33,569 bases of DNA from positions 1-33,569 of the forward strand of contig NZ_MECL01000276.1 of the NCBI RefSeq assembly GCF_014596445.1, written 5' to 3'. This stretch comes from Streptomyces sp. CBMA29. GTDB taxonomy: Bacteria; Actinomycetota; Actinomycetes; Streptomycetales; Streptomycetaceae. Shown here one piece after another: positions 24,197 through 32,015 of this stretch. Below the pieces are notes generated by a model. It was given only the letters and a program-made list of their open reading frames with translations, was not told the origin of the DNA and made no database searches. Position 1 is the first letter of the stretch, and each line of letters begins with the position of its first letter. A program made the translations under genes and the position numbers.

Positions 24197-25189
24197 GTGT
24201 CTGTGTCCGACGACCGATCTCCCACCACGGCCCGCGGCGCCACCGCGCGGCCTCCGGCCGTACGCACCATCGGCGCCACCCCGCCGTGGGGCCGGGCCGC
24301 CGCCGAGGAGTTGCTGGCGACACTGCTCGACACCGACCAGCCGTTCCCCTGCACCTTCGCCGTGGCCGCCGCCAAGAAGGAGTCGCTGCGCTTCGGCTTC
24401 GTCGACAGCCCGCACGACGAGAGCACCTGGGCGCCGCTGGCGGGCATCCTGCGCGACTATCTCGACGTCTACCGGACGCTCGGCAAGGACACCTCGCTGG
24501 TGGTGCTCTTCCGGCCGGACGACCGGCCGGGCACGCTGGAGGAGTACTTCGACCGGTTCTGGGCGGTGCTCCAGCACCTGCACGACGGGGACACCGAGCC
24601 GTGGCCCGCCTCGACCCCGCTGGATCCCGAGGAACTGTGGTGGGAGTTCAGCTTCGGCGGCACCGAGATCTTCGTCGTCTGCAACACCCCGGCGCATCTG
24701 GACCGGCGCAGCCGCCACAACCCGAGCTTCATGATCACTTTCCAGCCACGCTGGGTGTTCGAGGGACTCGAGGCCGACACCCCGCGCGGTGCGAAGGCCC
24801 GTCAGGTGATCCGCAACCGTATCCGCCGCTTCGACGGCATGGAGCCCGCCGCCGAACTCGGGAACCACGGGGAGGACGGCAACCGGGAGTGGCGCCAGTA
24901 CTTCCTGCCGGACAGCGCCGAGGGGGCGACCGCCGGGTGCCCGTTCCTGGCGCGGGCCGGTGCGCGGGGCCAGGCGCGCGCGGAGAGCGCCGGGGCGGCC
25001 GACTGCCGCGTTCTGGTCAACGACGAGGGTCAGTTCTCGCTGTGGCCGGCGGCCGTTCCGGTACCCGACCACTGGCACGAGACGGGCTTCAGCGGCGGCC
25101 GGGAGGCGTGTCTTGAGCAGGTCACCCGCACCTGGACCGACATGCGCCCGGCGGCGTCGCGACGGCGGAGCCTGGAGCGGGTGGCGTGA
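24197..25189 (+). CDS. YqcI/YcgG-family (GntA/GrbE-like) N-hydroxylase fused to an MbtH domain
   Basis: 330 residues from GTG at 24197 (GGATGGAG about 9 bases upstream; an ATG at 24182 is possible but lacks a ribosome site). Residues about 45-250 match YqcI/YcgG: QPFPCTFAVAAAKK, WWEFSFGGTEIFVVCNTPAH, FMITFQPRWVFEG and GNREWRQYFL before GCPF. A member, GntA of guanitoxin synthesis, is a heme enzyme that hydroxylates a guanidine nitrogen. Residues about 268-325 are an MbtH-like domain (VLVNDEGQFSLWP, then TWTDMRP), the small activator of NRPS adenylation domains. The fusion links guanidine oxidation to NRPS assembly. It follows the SznF-like gene and is followed by a strong terminator, so both belong to one iron-controlled operon. 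Confidence 0.88.
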   Translation: MSVSDDRSPTTARGATARPPAVRTIGATPPWGRAAAEELLATLLDTDQPFPCTFAVAAAKKESLRFGFVDSPHDESTWAPLAGILRDYLDVYRTLGKDTSLVVLFRPDDRPGTLEEYFDRFWAVLQHLHDGDTEPWPASTPLDPEELWWEFSFGGTEIFVVCNTPAHLDRRSRHNPSFMITFQPRWVFEGLEADTPRGAKARQVIRNRIRRFDGMEPAAELGNHGEDGNREWRQYFLPDSAEGATAGCPFLARAGARGQARAESAGAADCRVLVNDEGQFSLWPAAVPVPDHWHETGFSGGREACLEQVTRTWTDMRPAASRRRSLERVA

Positions 25190-25248
25190 GCCGATGGCTT
25201 GATCGGGTGGCGTAACGGATCTTGTGACCCGGCCAGGCCGCTGTGACC

Positions 25249-25297
25249 GGCCGGTCGGCCGCGCGGGGTCCTCCGCTGCCCGCGCGGCCGACCGGCC
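25249..25297. terminator. Bidirectional terminator hairpin, 19-bp perfect stem
   Basis: The arms 25249-25267 and 25279-25297 are exact reverse complements over 19 bases (GGCCGGTCGGCCGCGCGGG on the left) with an 11-base loop. The hairpin is placed between the convergent YqcI-MbtH and TetR genes. It lacks a U tract, as is common in Streptomyces terminators, and would serve both strands. Confidence 0.85.
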
Positions 25298-25306
25298 CTG
25301 CCGCCG

Positions 25307-26056
25307 CTACTCCTCGGGAGCCAGCGCGGCCAGGCCGTCGAGCAGGACGTCGAGCTTGCGCGCGAACCAGGCGTCGGGGCTGCCGGTGACGATGCCCGTC
25401 AGCGCGTCCCGCAGCCTCGGGTCCACATTGGGCAGCGCGTCCGGCAGCATCTCGCGCCGCAGTTCGGCGGCCTGGTCGGCGGTCTTCGCGGGTTCGTCCC
25501 TGCGCTGTCCCGCCAGGAAGAACATCAACACCTGTTCGTGCACCAGGTCGTAGGCGAGTATCGCGTTCTCCGCGCTGAACCCCAGGTCGACCAGGTGCGT
25601 GACCGTGCGGTGGCTCACCTCGCCGTAGGCGTCGGAGTCGATCCGCAGCGAGACGATGTGCGCGGCGAGCCCCGCGTACCGGTCGAGCAGCCGGAAGGTG
25701 GCCCAGGCGTGTTCGCCCAGGTCGCGCCGCCACTGCCCCTGCGGCTCCGGCCATCGCGCCTGCGTCACGACCGCGTCGACGGCGGCGGTGACCAGGGCGT
25801 CGCGGGTCGGGAAGTACCGGTAGAGGGTCGAGTGCTTGATCCCGAGGTGCTGCGCGACGCTGCTCATGCCGAGCTGGCCGAAACCGACCGCAAGCGCCGC
25901 GCGGACGATCGCCTCACGGTCCACCTGCGGCGGGCGTCCCAGGCGCGGGGTCCGCAGACCACGGACGGCGGCCGGCCGCTGGACCGGCCGTCCCGTCGGC
26001 CGCGTCGGCCGCTCCACCGGCCGGGGCGGCTCGATCGGCTCACTGTTCCTGGTCAT
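25307..26056 (-). CDS. TetR-family regulator next to the ferric-siderophore reductase gene
   Basis: 249 residues. A 40-residue Pro/Arg-rich N-terminal tail (PPRPVERPTRPTGRP) precedes the HTH at about 45-90: DREAIVRAALAVGFGQLGMSSVAQHLGIKHSTLYRYFPTRDALV. The remaining helices form a TetR C-terminal ligand domain. Divergent from the siderophore-interacting protein gene with a short palindrome and an iron box in the gap. It may add a second input, for example siderophore or intermediate sensing, to the iron control of that gene. The ligand is not predictable. Confidence 0.92.
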   Translation of the reverse strand: MTRNSEPIEPPRPVERPTRPTGRPVQRPAAVRGLRTPRLGRPPQVDREAIVRAALAVGFGQLGMSSVAQHLGIKHSTLYRYFPTRDALVTAAVDAVVTQARWPEPQGQWRRDLGEHAWATFRLLDRYAGLAAHIVSLRIDSDAYGEVSHRTVTHLVDLGFSAENAILAYDLVHEQVLMFFLAGQRRDEPAKTADQAAELRREMLPDALPNVDPRLRDALTGIVTGSPDAWFARKLDVLLDGLAALAPEE

Positions 26057-26111
26057 GGGCCCTATTGTCCCCCACCGCCGACCGGCGGGAGCAGGACCTC
26101 CCGCACCTTTA

Positions 26112-26126
26112 ACAACATAGTGTTGT
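26112..26126. promoter_or_regulatory. TetR operator candidate
   Basis: ACAACATAGTGTTGT has perfect 6-base arms around TAG, in an A+T-rich promoter zone of the divergent TetR and siderophore-interacting genes. It starts 8 bases before the iron box, close enough for the two regulators to compete or cooperate. Confidence 0.65.
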
Positions 26127-26133
26127 CAATAGG

Positions 26134-26152
26134 TTTGGTAAGGCATACCTTC
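26134..26152 (+). promoter_or_regulatory. Iron box upstream of the siderophore-interacting protein gene
   Basis: TTTGGTAAGGCATACCTTC matches the iron-box consensus at 13 of 19 positions strictly and 16 when A/T exchanges are allowed at the W positions. It lies about 70 bases before the ATG. Confidence 0.65.
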
Positions 26153-26223
26153 ATTACGTTGCCGGGTCGGCCTCCCCGCTCGGGCCCGGCAGCACATCGG
26201 CCCATTTCACGCAAGGAGTGCTC

Positions 26224-27135
26224 ATGCCCCCGATCCAGGAGGAGCTGCGCCGCCGCACCCGCCTGACCCGCCCGCAGGTCCGGATACGCCGCGCCGAAGT
26301 GGTGCGGACGGCCGAGGTGACCGCGCGGATCCGCCGGGTCACGGTCGGCGGCGAGGATCTGGCGGGCTGCGCGGAGGGCGGACTGCCCGCGGACGCCTGG
26401 AAGTTCCTGCTCCCGCCGGACGGACGCGGACCGGTGCACCTCCCGGTCGTCGGCCCCGACGGCATGCCCGGTGACGAGCCGGGCGCGGTCCCGCCGGTCA
26501 TGCGCGCTTTCACCGTCCGCCGCTTCGACCCGGTGGCCGGTGAACTGACCGTGGACGTCCTGCTGCACGCCGAGACCCCGGCGAGCGTCTGGGCGCGGTC
26601 CGCCGCGCCGGGCGACCTCGTCGGTCTCGCCGGGCCCCGGCACGAGTTCTTCGCCTCACCCGAGGCCGGGTGGCACCTGCTCGCGGGGGACGAGGCGGCC
26701 CTGCCCGCCGTCGCCGCCATCCTGGAGTCGCTGCCCGCGGGAACCGCGGTGGTCGCCCTTGTCGAGGCGGACGACGAGGCGGACCGTATCGACCTCCCCA
26801 CCGCGGCGGCGGCCGAGGTGCGGTGGCTCTACCGGCGCGGCGCGCCCGCGGGTGACAGCGGCCTGCTGGAGAAAGCGGTACGCGGCCTCGACCGTCCCTT
26901 CGCCGCCGCGCAGGCGTGGATCGGCGCCGAGGCCGGGGCCGTACGATCCGTCCGCCGCCACCTCCTGGACGAACGCGGCCTCCCCCGCCCCCAGTTGCAG
27001 GCCGCCGCCTACTGGAAACAGTCGCTGACCAGCGACCAGCGCGACATCGAGGTCTTCACCGCCTACCAGGCGGCCGTCGCGGCGGGCGGCGACCCGGACG
27101 ACCCGGCCCTCACCACCGAGGCCGACCTGGCCTAG
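26224..27135 (+). CDS. Siderophore-interacting protein (FAD-dependent ferric-siderophore reductase)
   Basis: 303 residues from ATG at 26224 with AAGGAG 7 bases upstream. The N-terminal FAD-binding barrel (about 20-125) contains RAFTVRRFDP (94 onward), the flavin-contact R-x-(F/Y)-(T/S) motif, and LVGLAGPRHEFF. The C-terminal NAD(P)H-binding SIP domain starts with LLAGDEAALPAVAAILESLP and ends near YWKQSLTSDQRD. Such proteins (ViuB/FscN/YqjH class) release iron from imported siderophore in the cytoplasm by reduction. The last 26 bases overlap the convergent salicyl-AMP ligase gene. Expected to be repressed by iron and possibly by the adjacent TetR. Confidence 0.93.
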   Translation: MPPIQEELRRRTRLTRPQVRIRRAEVVRTAEVTARIRRVTVGGEDLAGCAEGGLPADAWKFLLPPDGRGPVHLPVVGPDGMPGDEPGAVPPVMRAFTVRRFDPVAGELTVDVLLHAETPASVWARSAAPGDLVGLAGPRHEFFASPEAGWHLLAGDEAALPAVAAILESLPAGTAVVALVEADDEADRIDLPTAAAAEVRWLYRRGAPAGDSGLLEKAVRGLDRPFAAAQAWIGAEAGAVRSVRRHLLDERGLPRPQLQAAAYWKQSLTSDQRDIEVFTAYQAAVAAGGDPDDPALTTEADLA

Positions 27136-28801
27136 GTCTATTGCCCTGTGAGGGCGTGTCCGGCGGATCATGGGCGGTTCGGGCGGTGGACGCGCCGTCG
27201 AGGAGGGCCTTGCGGTCGACCTTGCCGATCGCGGTGAGCGGCAGGGAGCCGACCGGGGTCAGGCGGTCGGGGACCTTGTACGGGGCGAGGCCGCGGGCGC
27301 GCAGGAACTCCCCGGCCTCGGCGGACGTAGGGCAGCCGAGGCCGGGCTCCACGACGACGAAGGCGGCGATGCGTTCGCCGAGCACCGGGTCGGGTTCGCC
27401 GACCACGGCGGCCTGGCGGACGGCGGGATGCGCGGTGAGCTGTTCCTCGATCTCCTCGGCGGAGACCTTGTCGCCCGCGCGGTTGATGACCTCCTTGATC
27501 CGGCCCTCGACGGCCAGATGACCGCTGGGCAGCGCGCGCACCAGATCGCCCGTGCGGTACCAACCGTCGCTGAACGCACGGGCGTTGTGCTCCGGCAGCC
27601 GGTAGTAGCCACGCAGGGTGTACGGGCCCCGGGTGAGCAACTGGCCTACGGCGCCGCGCGGTACGTCGTGGCCCTCGTCGTCCACGATCCGCACCTCGTC
27701 GGCCGCGCTGAGCGGGCGCCCCTGTGTGGCGAGGACCAACTCCTCCGGATCGTCGAGGCGGGTGAGATTGAGCAGGCCCTCGGCCATGCCGAACACCTGC
27801 TGGAGCGCGCAGCCGAGGACCGGCCGTACGCGGGCGGCGGTCGCGGCGTCCGGTTTGGCGCCGCCCACCTGGACCAGCCGCAGGCTGGAGACGTCTTCCG
27901 GCAGCCATTCCAGGGCGTCGAGCCACAGGCCGAGCAGCGAGGGGACGAGCGCGGTCGCGGTCACCCGTTCCTCGGAGATCAGCCGCAACGACTCGTCGGG
28001 GCTGGGATCGGCGGGCAGCACCACGGTGCCGCCGACGGCCAGGGCGCCGAGCACGCCGGGGCAGGCGAGCGCGAAGTTGTGCGCGGCCGGGAGCGCGGCG
28101 AGGTAGACGGTCTCGCGGTCGAAGCCGCAGACCTCGGCGGCGGCGCGGGCGTTGTACCCGTAGTCGTTGTGGGTGCGCGGGATGAGCTTGGGCAGTCCTG
28201 TGGTGCCGCCGGACAGCAGGAACAGCGCGACGTCGTCGGCCGGGCCGTCCGGCGGCAGCGGGAGGCCGCGGCGGGCCCGGCCCGCCGCCTCCACGGCGTC
28301 GAACGCGGTGAACTCCTGCGCGTCGCCGACCACGAGGATATGCGACAGCTCAACTCCGGGCCGCGCGGCAAGCGTTCTGGCCGTCTCGCGGTAGTCGTGG
28401 CCGAGGTAGCGGTCCGCGATCAGATACCCCCGGGCGCCGGAGAAGGCGCACAGGTGACCGACCTCCTGGAGCCGGTGCGCGGGCAGGGCGTACACGGGCA
28501 GCGCGCCGATTCGCAGCAGGGCGAAGGTGGCGACCACGAATTCGGGGCAGTTGGGCAGGTGGACGACGATCCGGTCCCCGCCGGTGACGCCGATTTCCAG
28601 CAGCCCGCGCGCCAGGTCGTCGGCGCGCGCGTCCAACTCGGCGTAGCTGAGCCTGAGTCCGCCGCCCACGACGGCCGTACGGTCACCGTGCTCGGCTGCG
28701 GAGCGGCGCAGCAGCTCGCCGAGCGGACGGTCGTCCCAGTAGCCGTCGGCGCGGTGGCGCGCCGCTTCCTCGGGGGGCCACGGTACGCATCCGGGCAGCA
28801 T
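27110..28801 (-). CDS. Salicyl-AMP ligase (aryl acid adenylating enzyme, YbtE/MbtA/PchD class)
   Basis: 563 residues of the EntE/DhbE family, ATG with AGAGGACG 7 bases upstream. P-loop SGGTTGLPK (197-205), the aryl-acid pocket His241-Asn242-Phe243 and the hinge-lid motif YRTGDL and C-terminal EIEEQL...GKVDRKAL are in place. Positions equivalent to Ser240 and Val337 of DhbE are Cys247 (HNFALACPG) and Leu344 (EGLLNLTRL). These are the salicylate-type residues, so the enzyme should adenylate salicylate rather than 2,3-dihydroxybenzoate and load it on the free-standing carrier protein. It is encoded 71 bp after the salicylate synthase, apparently in one operon controlled by the iron box at 30391-30409. 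Confidence 0.93.
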   Translation of the reverse strand: MLPGCVPWPPEEAARHRADGYWDDRPLGELLRRSAAEHGDRTAVVGGGLRLSYAELDARADDLARGLLEIGVTGGDRIVVHLPNCPEFVVATFALLRIGALPVYALPAHRLQEVGHLCAFSGARGYLIADRYLGHDYRETARTLAARPGVELSHILVVGDAQEFTAFDAVEAAGRARRGLPLPPDGPADDVALFLLSGGTTGLPKLIPRTHNDYGYNARAAAEVCGFDRETVYLAALPAAHNFALACPGVLGALAVGGTVVLPADPSPDESLRLISEERVTATALVPSLLGLWLDALEWLPEDVSSLRLVQVGGAKPDAATAARVRPVLGCALQQVFGMAEGLLNLTRLDDPEELVLATQGRPLSAADEVRIVDDEGHDVPRGAVGQLLTRGPYTLRGYYRLPEHNARAFSDGWYRTGDLVRALPSGHLAVEGRIKEVINRAGDKVSAEEIEEQLTAHPAVRQAAVVGEPDPVLGERIAAFVVVEPGLGCPTSAEAGEFLRARGLAPYKVPDRLTPVGSLPLTAIGKVDRKALLDGASTARTAHDPPDTPSQGNRPRPGRPRW

Positions 28802-28872
28802 GCGGGTCGTCCTCTCGTCGCGGGCGCGAAGGCGCCGGGCGGGGTCGGGGGGGTGAACCGAACGGCGCGCCG

Positions 28873-30240
28873 CTACGGCTGAAGCGGCGTCAGGTAGGGC
28901 GCGACACTGGCCAGCTTCTCGCAGGTCTCGCGGTACTCACGGGCGGGCTCGGAGACCGCGACCACGCCCGCTCCCGCGCATACCCAGGTGCGGCCCTCGT
29001 GGGTGTAGACGGTCCGCAGCGCGAGGGCGGCGTCCAGGTCGCCGTCGGCGGTGGCGCGCAGGACGGCGCCGGAATACAGGCCGCGCGAGCCGGGCTCGTT
29101 GGCGGCGATGACGTCGTACGCGGCGGATTTGGGGATGCCGGACGCGGTGACGGCGGGGAAGAGCGCGGCGAGGGCGTCCCAGCGGTCGCGGTCGGCCCGC
29201 AGCCGGCCGCGTACCCGCGAGCCGAGGTGGCGTACGCTGCCGCGCTCCTTGACGGCCATGAACTCGTCGACCGCGACGGAGCCCGGGGCGCACAGGGCGC
29301 GCATCTCGGTGTCGGCGAGCAGCACCGACACGGCGTGCTCGTAGATCTCCTTGACGTCGGTGCGCAGTTCGGCCCTGGTACGGGCGTCCTGCTCGGGGTC
29401 GTCGGCGTGCCGGGCGCGGGTGCCGGCCAGCGGTTGCGAGGTGACCCAGCCGTCCGCCGAGACCTCGGCGACGGTCTCCGGGCTGAACCCGGCGGCCCGC
29501 AGGTCCGGCAGGTCGAGCAGGAAGGACCGGGCCGGGGTGTTGGCGCGCCGCCCGGCGGCGTAGGTCGCGGCGAAGTCGAGGGCGAAGGGCACTTCGACCC
29601 GTCGGGAGAGGATCACCTTCTCCAGGTCGCCGCGGCCGATCCGGGCCACGGCGTCGGCGACCGCGTCCCGGTACGCGGACGGGTCGTCGGCCTCCACGTC
29701 GAGCGGCCGTACCGGCGGCCGGGGCACGGTGTCACGGGCGTGGGCGGCGGCGAGGACCCGGCGCAGCGACTCGGCGTCGGCGCACCGCAGATCGAGCGAG
29801 CGTTCGCCGATCTCCACCTCGACGCGCGGCACGAAGACCTGGGCGAGGGGCTGTTCGGGGTCGGCGGGGCGGCGGCCCTCGGCGGCGGGCGCGCTCTCGA
29901 AGGCGGCCCAGCCGTATCCGCGCCAGTCCGCCACCGGGGCGTCCGCGAGGGCCGCGCCCAGTTCCCGTATCGCGTGGCCGGTGGTCCGCGACGTCTCCCG
30001 CCGGACGCCGTTCCACTCGACGGACACCCGGTCCTGACGGACCGTCACCGAGCCGAGGGCGCCGCCCGCGAACCACCAGCGGCCGTCCTGCTCGTAGACG
30101 GCCGTCCGGTCGAAGAGACCCGAACGGGCCAGCCGTACGGCGGTGGTGAGCGGGTCGTGGGTCCCGGCGACGCGGGTGCGGAGATAGCGCGGCGGGGCGG
30201 CGGCGAGCGGGCCCGCGGCGGAGGGAGCGTGAGTGGTCAC
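28873..30240 (-). CDS. Salicylate synthase, MbtI/Irp9 type
   Basis: 455 residues from a GTG. The chorismate-binding fold shows the MbtI pattern: EKVILSRRVEVPFALDF with Lys208 (MbtI Lys205), RANTPARSFLLDL, GFSPE with Glu255 (MbtI Glu252), PLAGTRA, HLGSRVRGRL and SGIPKSAAYD. The fit over the C-terminal 250 residues is close to MbtI as I recall it and unlike EntC/DhbC isochorismate synthases. It would convert chorismate to isochorismate and then to salicylate plus pyruvate in one active site, so no separate lyase is needed, and none is seen nearby. Divergent from the carrier-protein gene; first in the salicylate operon. Confidence 0.93.
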   Translation of the reverse strand: MTTHAPSAAGPLAAAPPRYLRTRVAGTHDPLTTAVRLARSGLFDRTAVYEQDGRWWFAGGALGSVTVRQDRVSVEWNGVRRETSRTTGHAIRELGAALADAPVADWRGYGWAAFESAPAAEGRRPADPEQPLAQVFVPRVEVEIGERSLDLRCADAESLRRVLAAAHARDTVPRPPVRPLDVEADDPSAYRDAVADAVARIGRGDLEKVILSRRVEVPFALDFAATYAAGRRANTPARSFLLDLPDLRAAGFSPETVAEVSADGWVTSQPLAGTRARHADDPEQDARTRAELRTDVKEIYEHAVSVLLADTEMRALCAPGSVAVDEFMAVKERGSVRHLGSRVRGRLRADRDRWDALAALFPAVTASGIPKSAAYDVIAANEPGSRGLYSGAVLRATADGDLDAALALRTVYTHEGRTWVCAGAGVVAVSEPAREYRETCEKLASVAPYLTPLQP

Positions 30241-30390
30241 GGAGGAAACCGTCCTGGTGTCATCGGCGGAATTCCCGCGGCTGCGACCGGAGTCGTTCCG
30301 CGGAGGTCAGAGAGCACGAAGAACGACGGGAGGGGCTGGGGATACGCACGGGATCAACCGGGTAGTGAATGACGGGATGTCGCAAAATAC

Positions 30391-30409
30391 TTAGGATAGC
30401 CTTGCCTAA
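30391..30409. promoter_or_regulatory. Iron box in the salicylate-synthase/carrier-protein divergent promoter
   Basis: TTAGGATAGCCTTGCCTAA agrees with the consensus at 16 of 19 positions (18 allowing A/T at W positions) and is the best site in the window. It lies midway between the starts at 30240 and 30535, so one box may control both divergent operons. Confidence 0.85.
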
Positions 30410-30534
30410 GCGTGATGAGCCTAGCTAGCATCCGCCGGTGTGTCCACGTGTGATCCGAAGCCGGTACCGCGTCCAGGGGACCGCCGCAGCGGCGGCCTCC
30501 CGGGGCCGGTGCCACTGATCGAGCGAGGGGAACA

Positions 30535-30993
30535 GTGACGCCGAATCCAGTGGGACCGTCCGCGGCCGGGACCGACCCAGCAGCGCCGTCCGTGACAGCG
30601 CCGTCCGCGACCGCCGGGGCGCCGACCGCCGGGGCGCCTGCCGCGACCGGGGTGGCGGGCATCTCCAACCGGACGCCGGAGAGACTCGACCTGGACCGCC
30701 TGCGCGGCACGGTCGCCGACGTCCTCGGCATCGGTCCTGAACAGATCGGGGACGGCGACAATCTCGTCGCCCTCGGGGTCGATTCGGTCAAGGTGATGAC
30801 GATCTCGGCGCACCTGCGCAGATACCGGGTGAGGGTCGGCTTCGCGCGGATGATCGAGGAGCCGACCCTGGAGGCGTGGTGGCGGCTCATCGGTGAGGGA
30901 TCCGCCGGCGGAGGGCGCGGTGACACCGTCCGGGCCGCCCCGGACGCCGGCCTGGCCGGCCAGGTCCGCAGCGGCGAAGGGCGGAGCGTATGA
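30535..30993 (+). CDS. Free-standing aryl carrier protein
   Basis: 152 residues from GTG with GAGGGGA upstream. A 45-residue Ala/Pro/Gly/Thr-rich tail precedes a carrier domain (about 50-125). GVDSVKVM carries the phosphopantetheine-accepting Ser84, and YRVRVGFARMIEEPTLEAWW is the pattern of EntB/DhbB-type aryl carriers. It lacks the isochorismatase domain fused in EntB, consistent with salicylate rather than dihydroxybenzoate. It would receive salicylate from the ligase and pass it to a PKS or NRPS. Its stop overlaps the thioesterase start (ATGA). Confidence 0.9.
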   Translation: MTPNPVGPSAAGTDPAAPSVTAPSATAGAPTAGAPAATGVAGISNRTPERLDLDRLRGTVADVLGIGPEQIGDGDNLVALGVDSVKVMTISAHLRRYRVRVGFARMIEEPTLEAWWRLIGEGSAGGGRGDTVRAAPDAGLAGQVRSGEGRSV

Positions 30994-31751
30994 CGTCGGC
31001 TCCCGTCACCGGCTCACCGTGGCTGCGTACGTTCCGCAGCGCGGGGACCGGGCCGCCCACCCTGGTCCTGTTCCCGCACGCGGGCGGGAACGCCGGCTTC
31101 TACCGGTCGCTCGCCGACCGCTTCCCGGACGGGATCGAGGTGCGGGCGGTGCAGTATCCGGGCCGCGAGACCCGCGCGGGCGAGCCGCTGATCGACGACA
31201 TGGGCACGCTCGCCGACCTCGCGGCCGACGCGCTGTCGCCACTGCTCGACCGGCCCCTGGCGATCCTCGGCCACAGCATGGGCGCGCTCGTCGCCTACGA
31301 GGTGACGCGCCGTCTGGAGGCCAGGGGCGCCGCACTGGAACGGCTCTTCGTCTCCGCCAGGCACCCTCCCGCGGCGCATGGGCTGACCAGCCGGGACCGG
31401 CACCTGCTGGACGACGACGGGTTCGCCGAGATGCTGCGCGACACCGGAGGCACGCCGTCCGCGCTGCTGGACGACCCCGAGATGCGGGCGTACCTGCTGC
31501 CCATCGTCCGCAACGACTACCGGCTCATCGAGACCTACGTCCCCTCCCCCGGTCCCCCGCTGCGCACCGGCGTCGTGTCGATCGCCGCCGAGGACGACGG
31601 GACGGTGACGGCGGCCCAGGTGGAGGGCTGGCGCAGGACCACCGGCGGCTCCTTCGAGCATCTGACCTTCTCCGGCGGCCACTTCTACCTGCTGGAACAA
31701 CCCGACCGGCTCACCGCCACGGTCCTCACCCGGCTCGGCTGGGACCGCTGA
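30990..31751 (+). CDS. Type II thioesterase
   Basis: 253 residues, an alpha/beta hydrolase with the GHSMG nucleophile motif (Ser96), a Leu-rich lid region around 125-170 and GGHFYL holding the catalytic His (231). HAGG near residue 30 forms the oxyanion region. Such enzymes remove misprimed or stalled acyl groups from carrier proteins; MbtT and YbtT are counterparts in mycobactin and yersiniabactin clusters. Its ATGA overlap with the aryl carrier gene indicates co-translation. The PKS gene follows after 264 bases. Confidence 0.93.
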   Translation: MTSAPVTGSPWLRTFRSAGTGPPTLVLFPHAGGNAGFYRSLADRFPDGIEVRAVQYPGRETRAGEPLIDDMGTLADLAADALSPLLDRPLAILGHSMGALVAYEVTRRLEARGAALERLFVSARHPPAAHGLTSRDRHLLDDDGFAEMLRDTGGTPSALLDDPEMRAYLLPIVRNDYRLIETYVPSPGPPLRTGVVSIAAEDDGTVTAAQVEGWRRTTGGSFEHLTFSGGHFYLLEQPDRLTATVLTRLGWDR

Positions 31752-32015
31752 GGAGGCGCGCGGCCGAGCGGTGACAGGCGGCGGGATGCGTAACGGCTCT
31801 GTGCCGTAAACGAGTTGACGACCGCCGCTCGATCCGGCCTGCCCGCAGCCCCGGCACCGGGAGAGCGTGCCGCACCCGCACGACACCTCGAACCGCACCG
31901 CATCACGCACCGCATCACGTAGCCGCACGGCGTCCGCACCGCACACGGCACCAGGCCCGCGCCGGTCAGCCGTCACGGACCGCACCGACCCAATCGCACA
32001 AGGGAGTTGACTTTC
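31752..32015. other. Gap before the PKS gene, with a 12-bp tandem duplication
   Basis: No gene is evident. GCACCGCATCAC occurs at 31895-31906 and again at 31907-31918. TTGACG at 31815-31820 may be a -35 element, but no convincing -10 or iron box follows, so the PKS may be transcribed from the carrier-protein promoter. AAGGGAG at 32000-32006 is the ribosome site. Confidence 0.5.
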
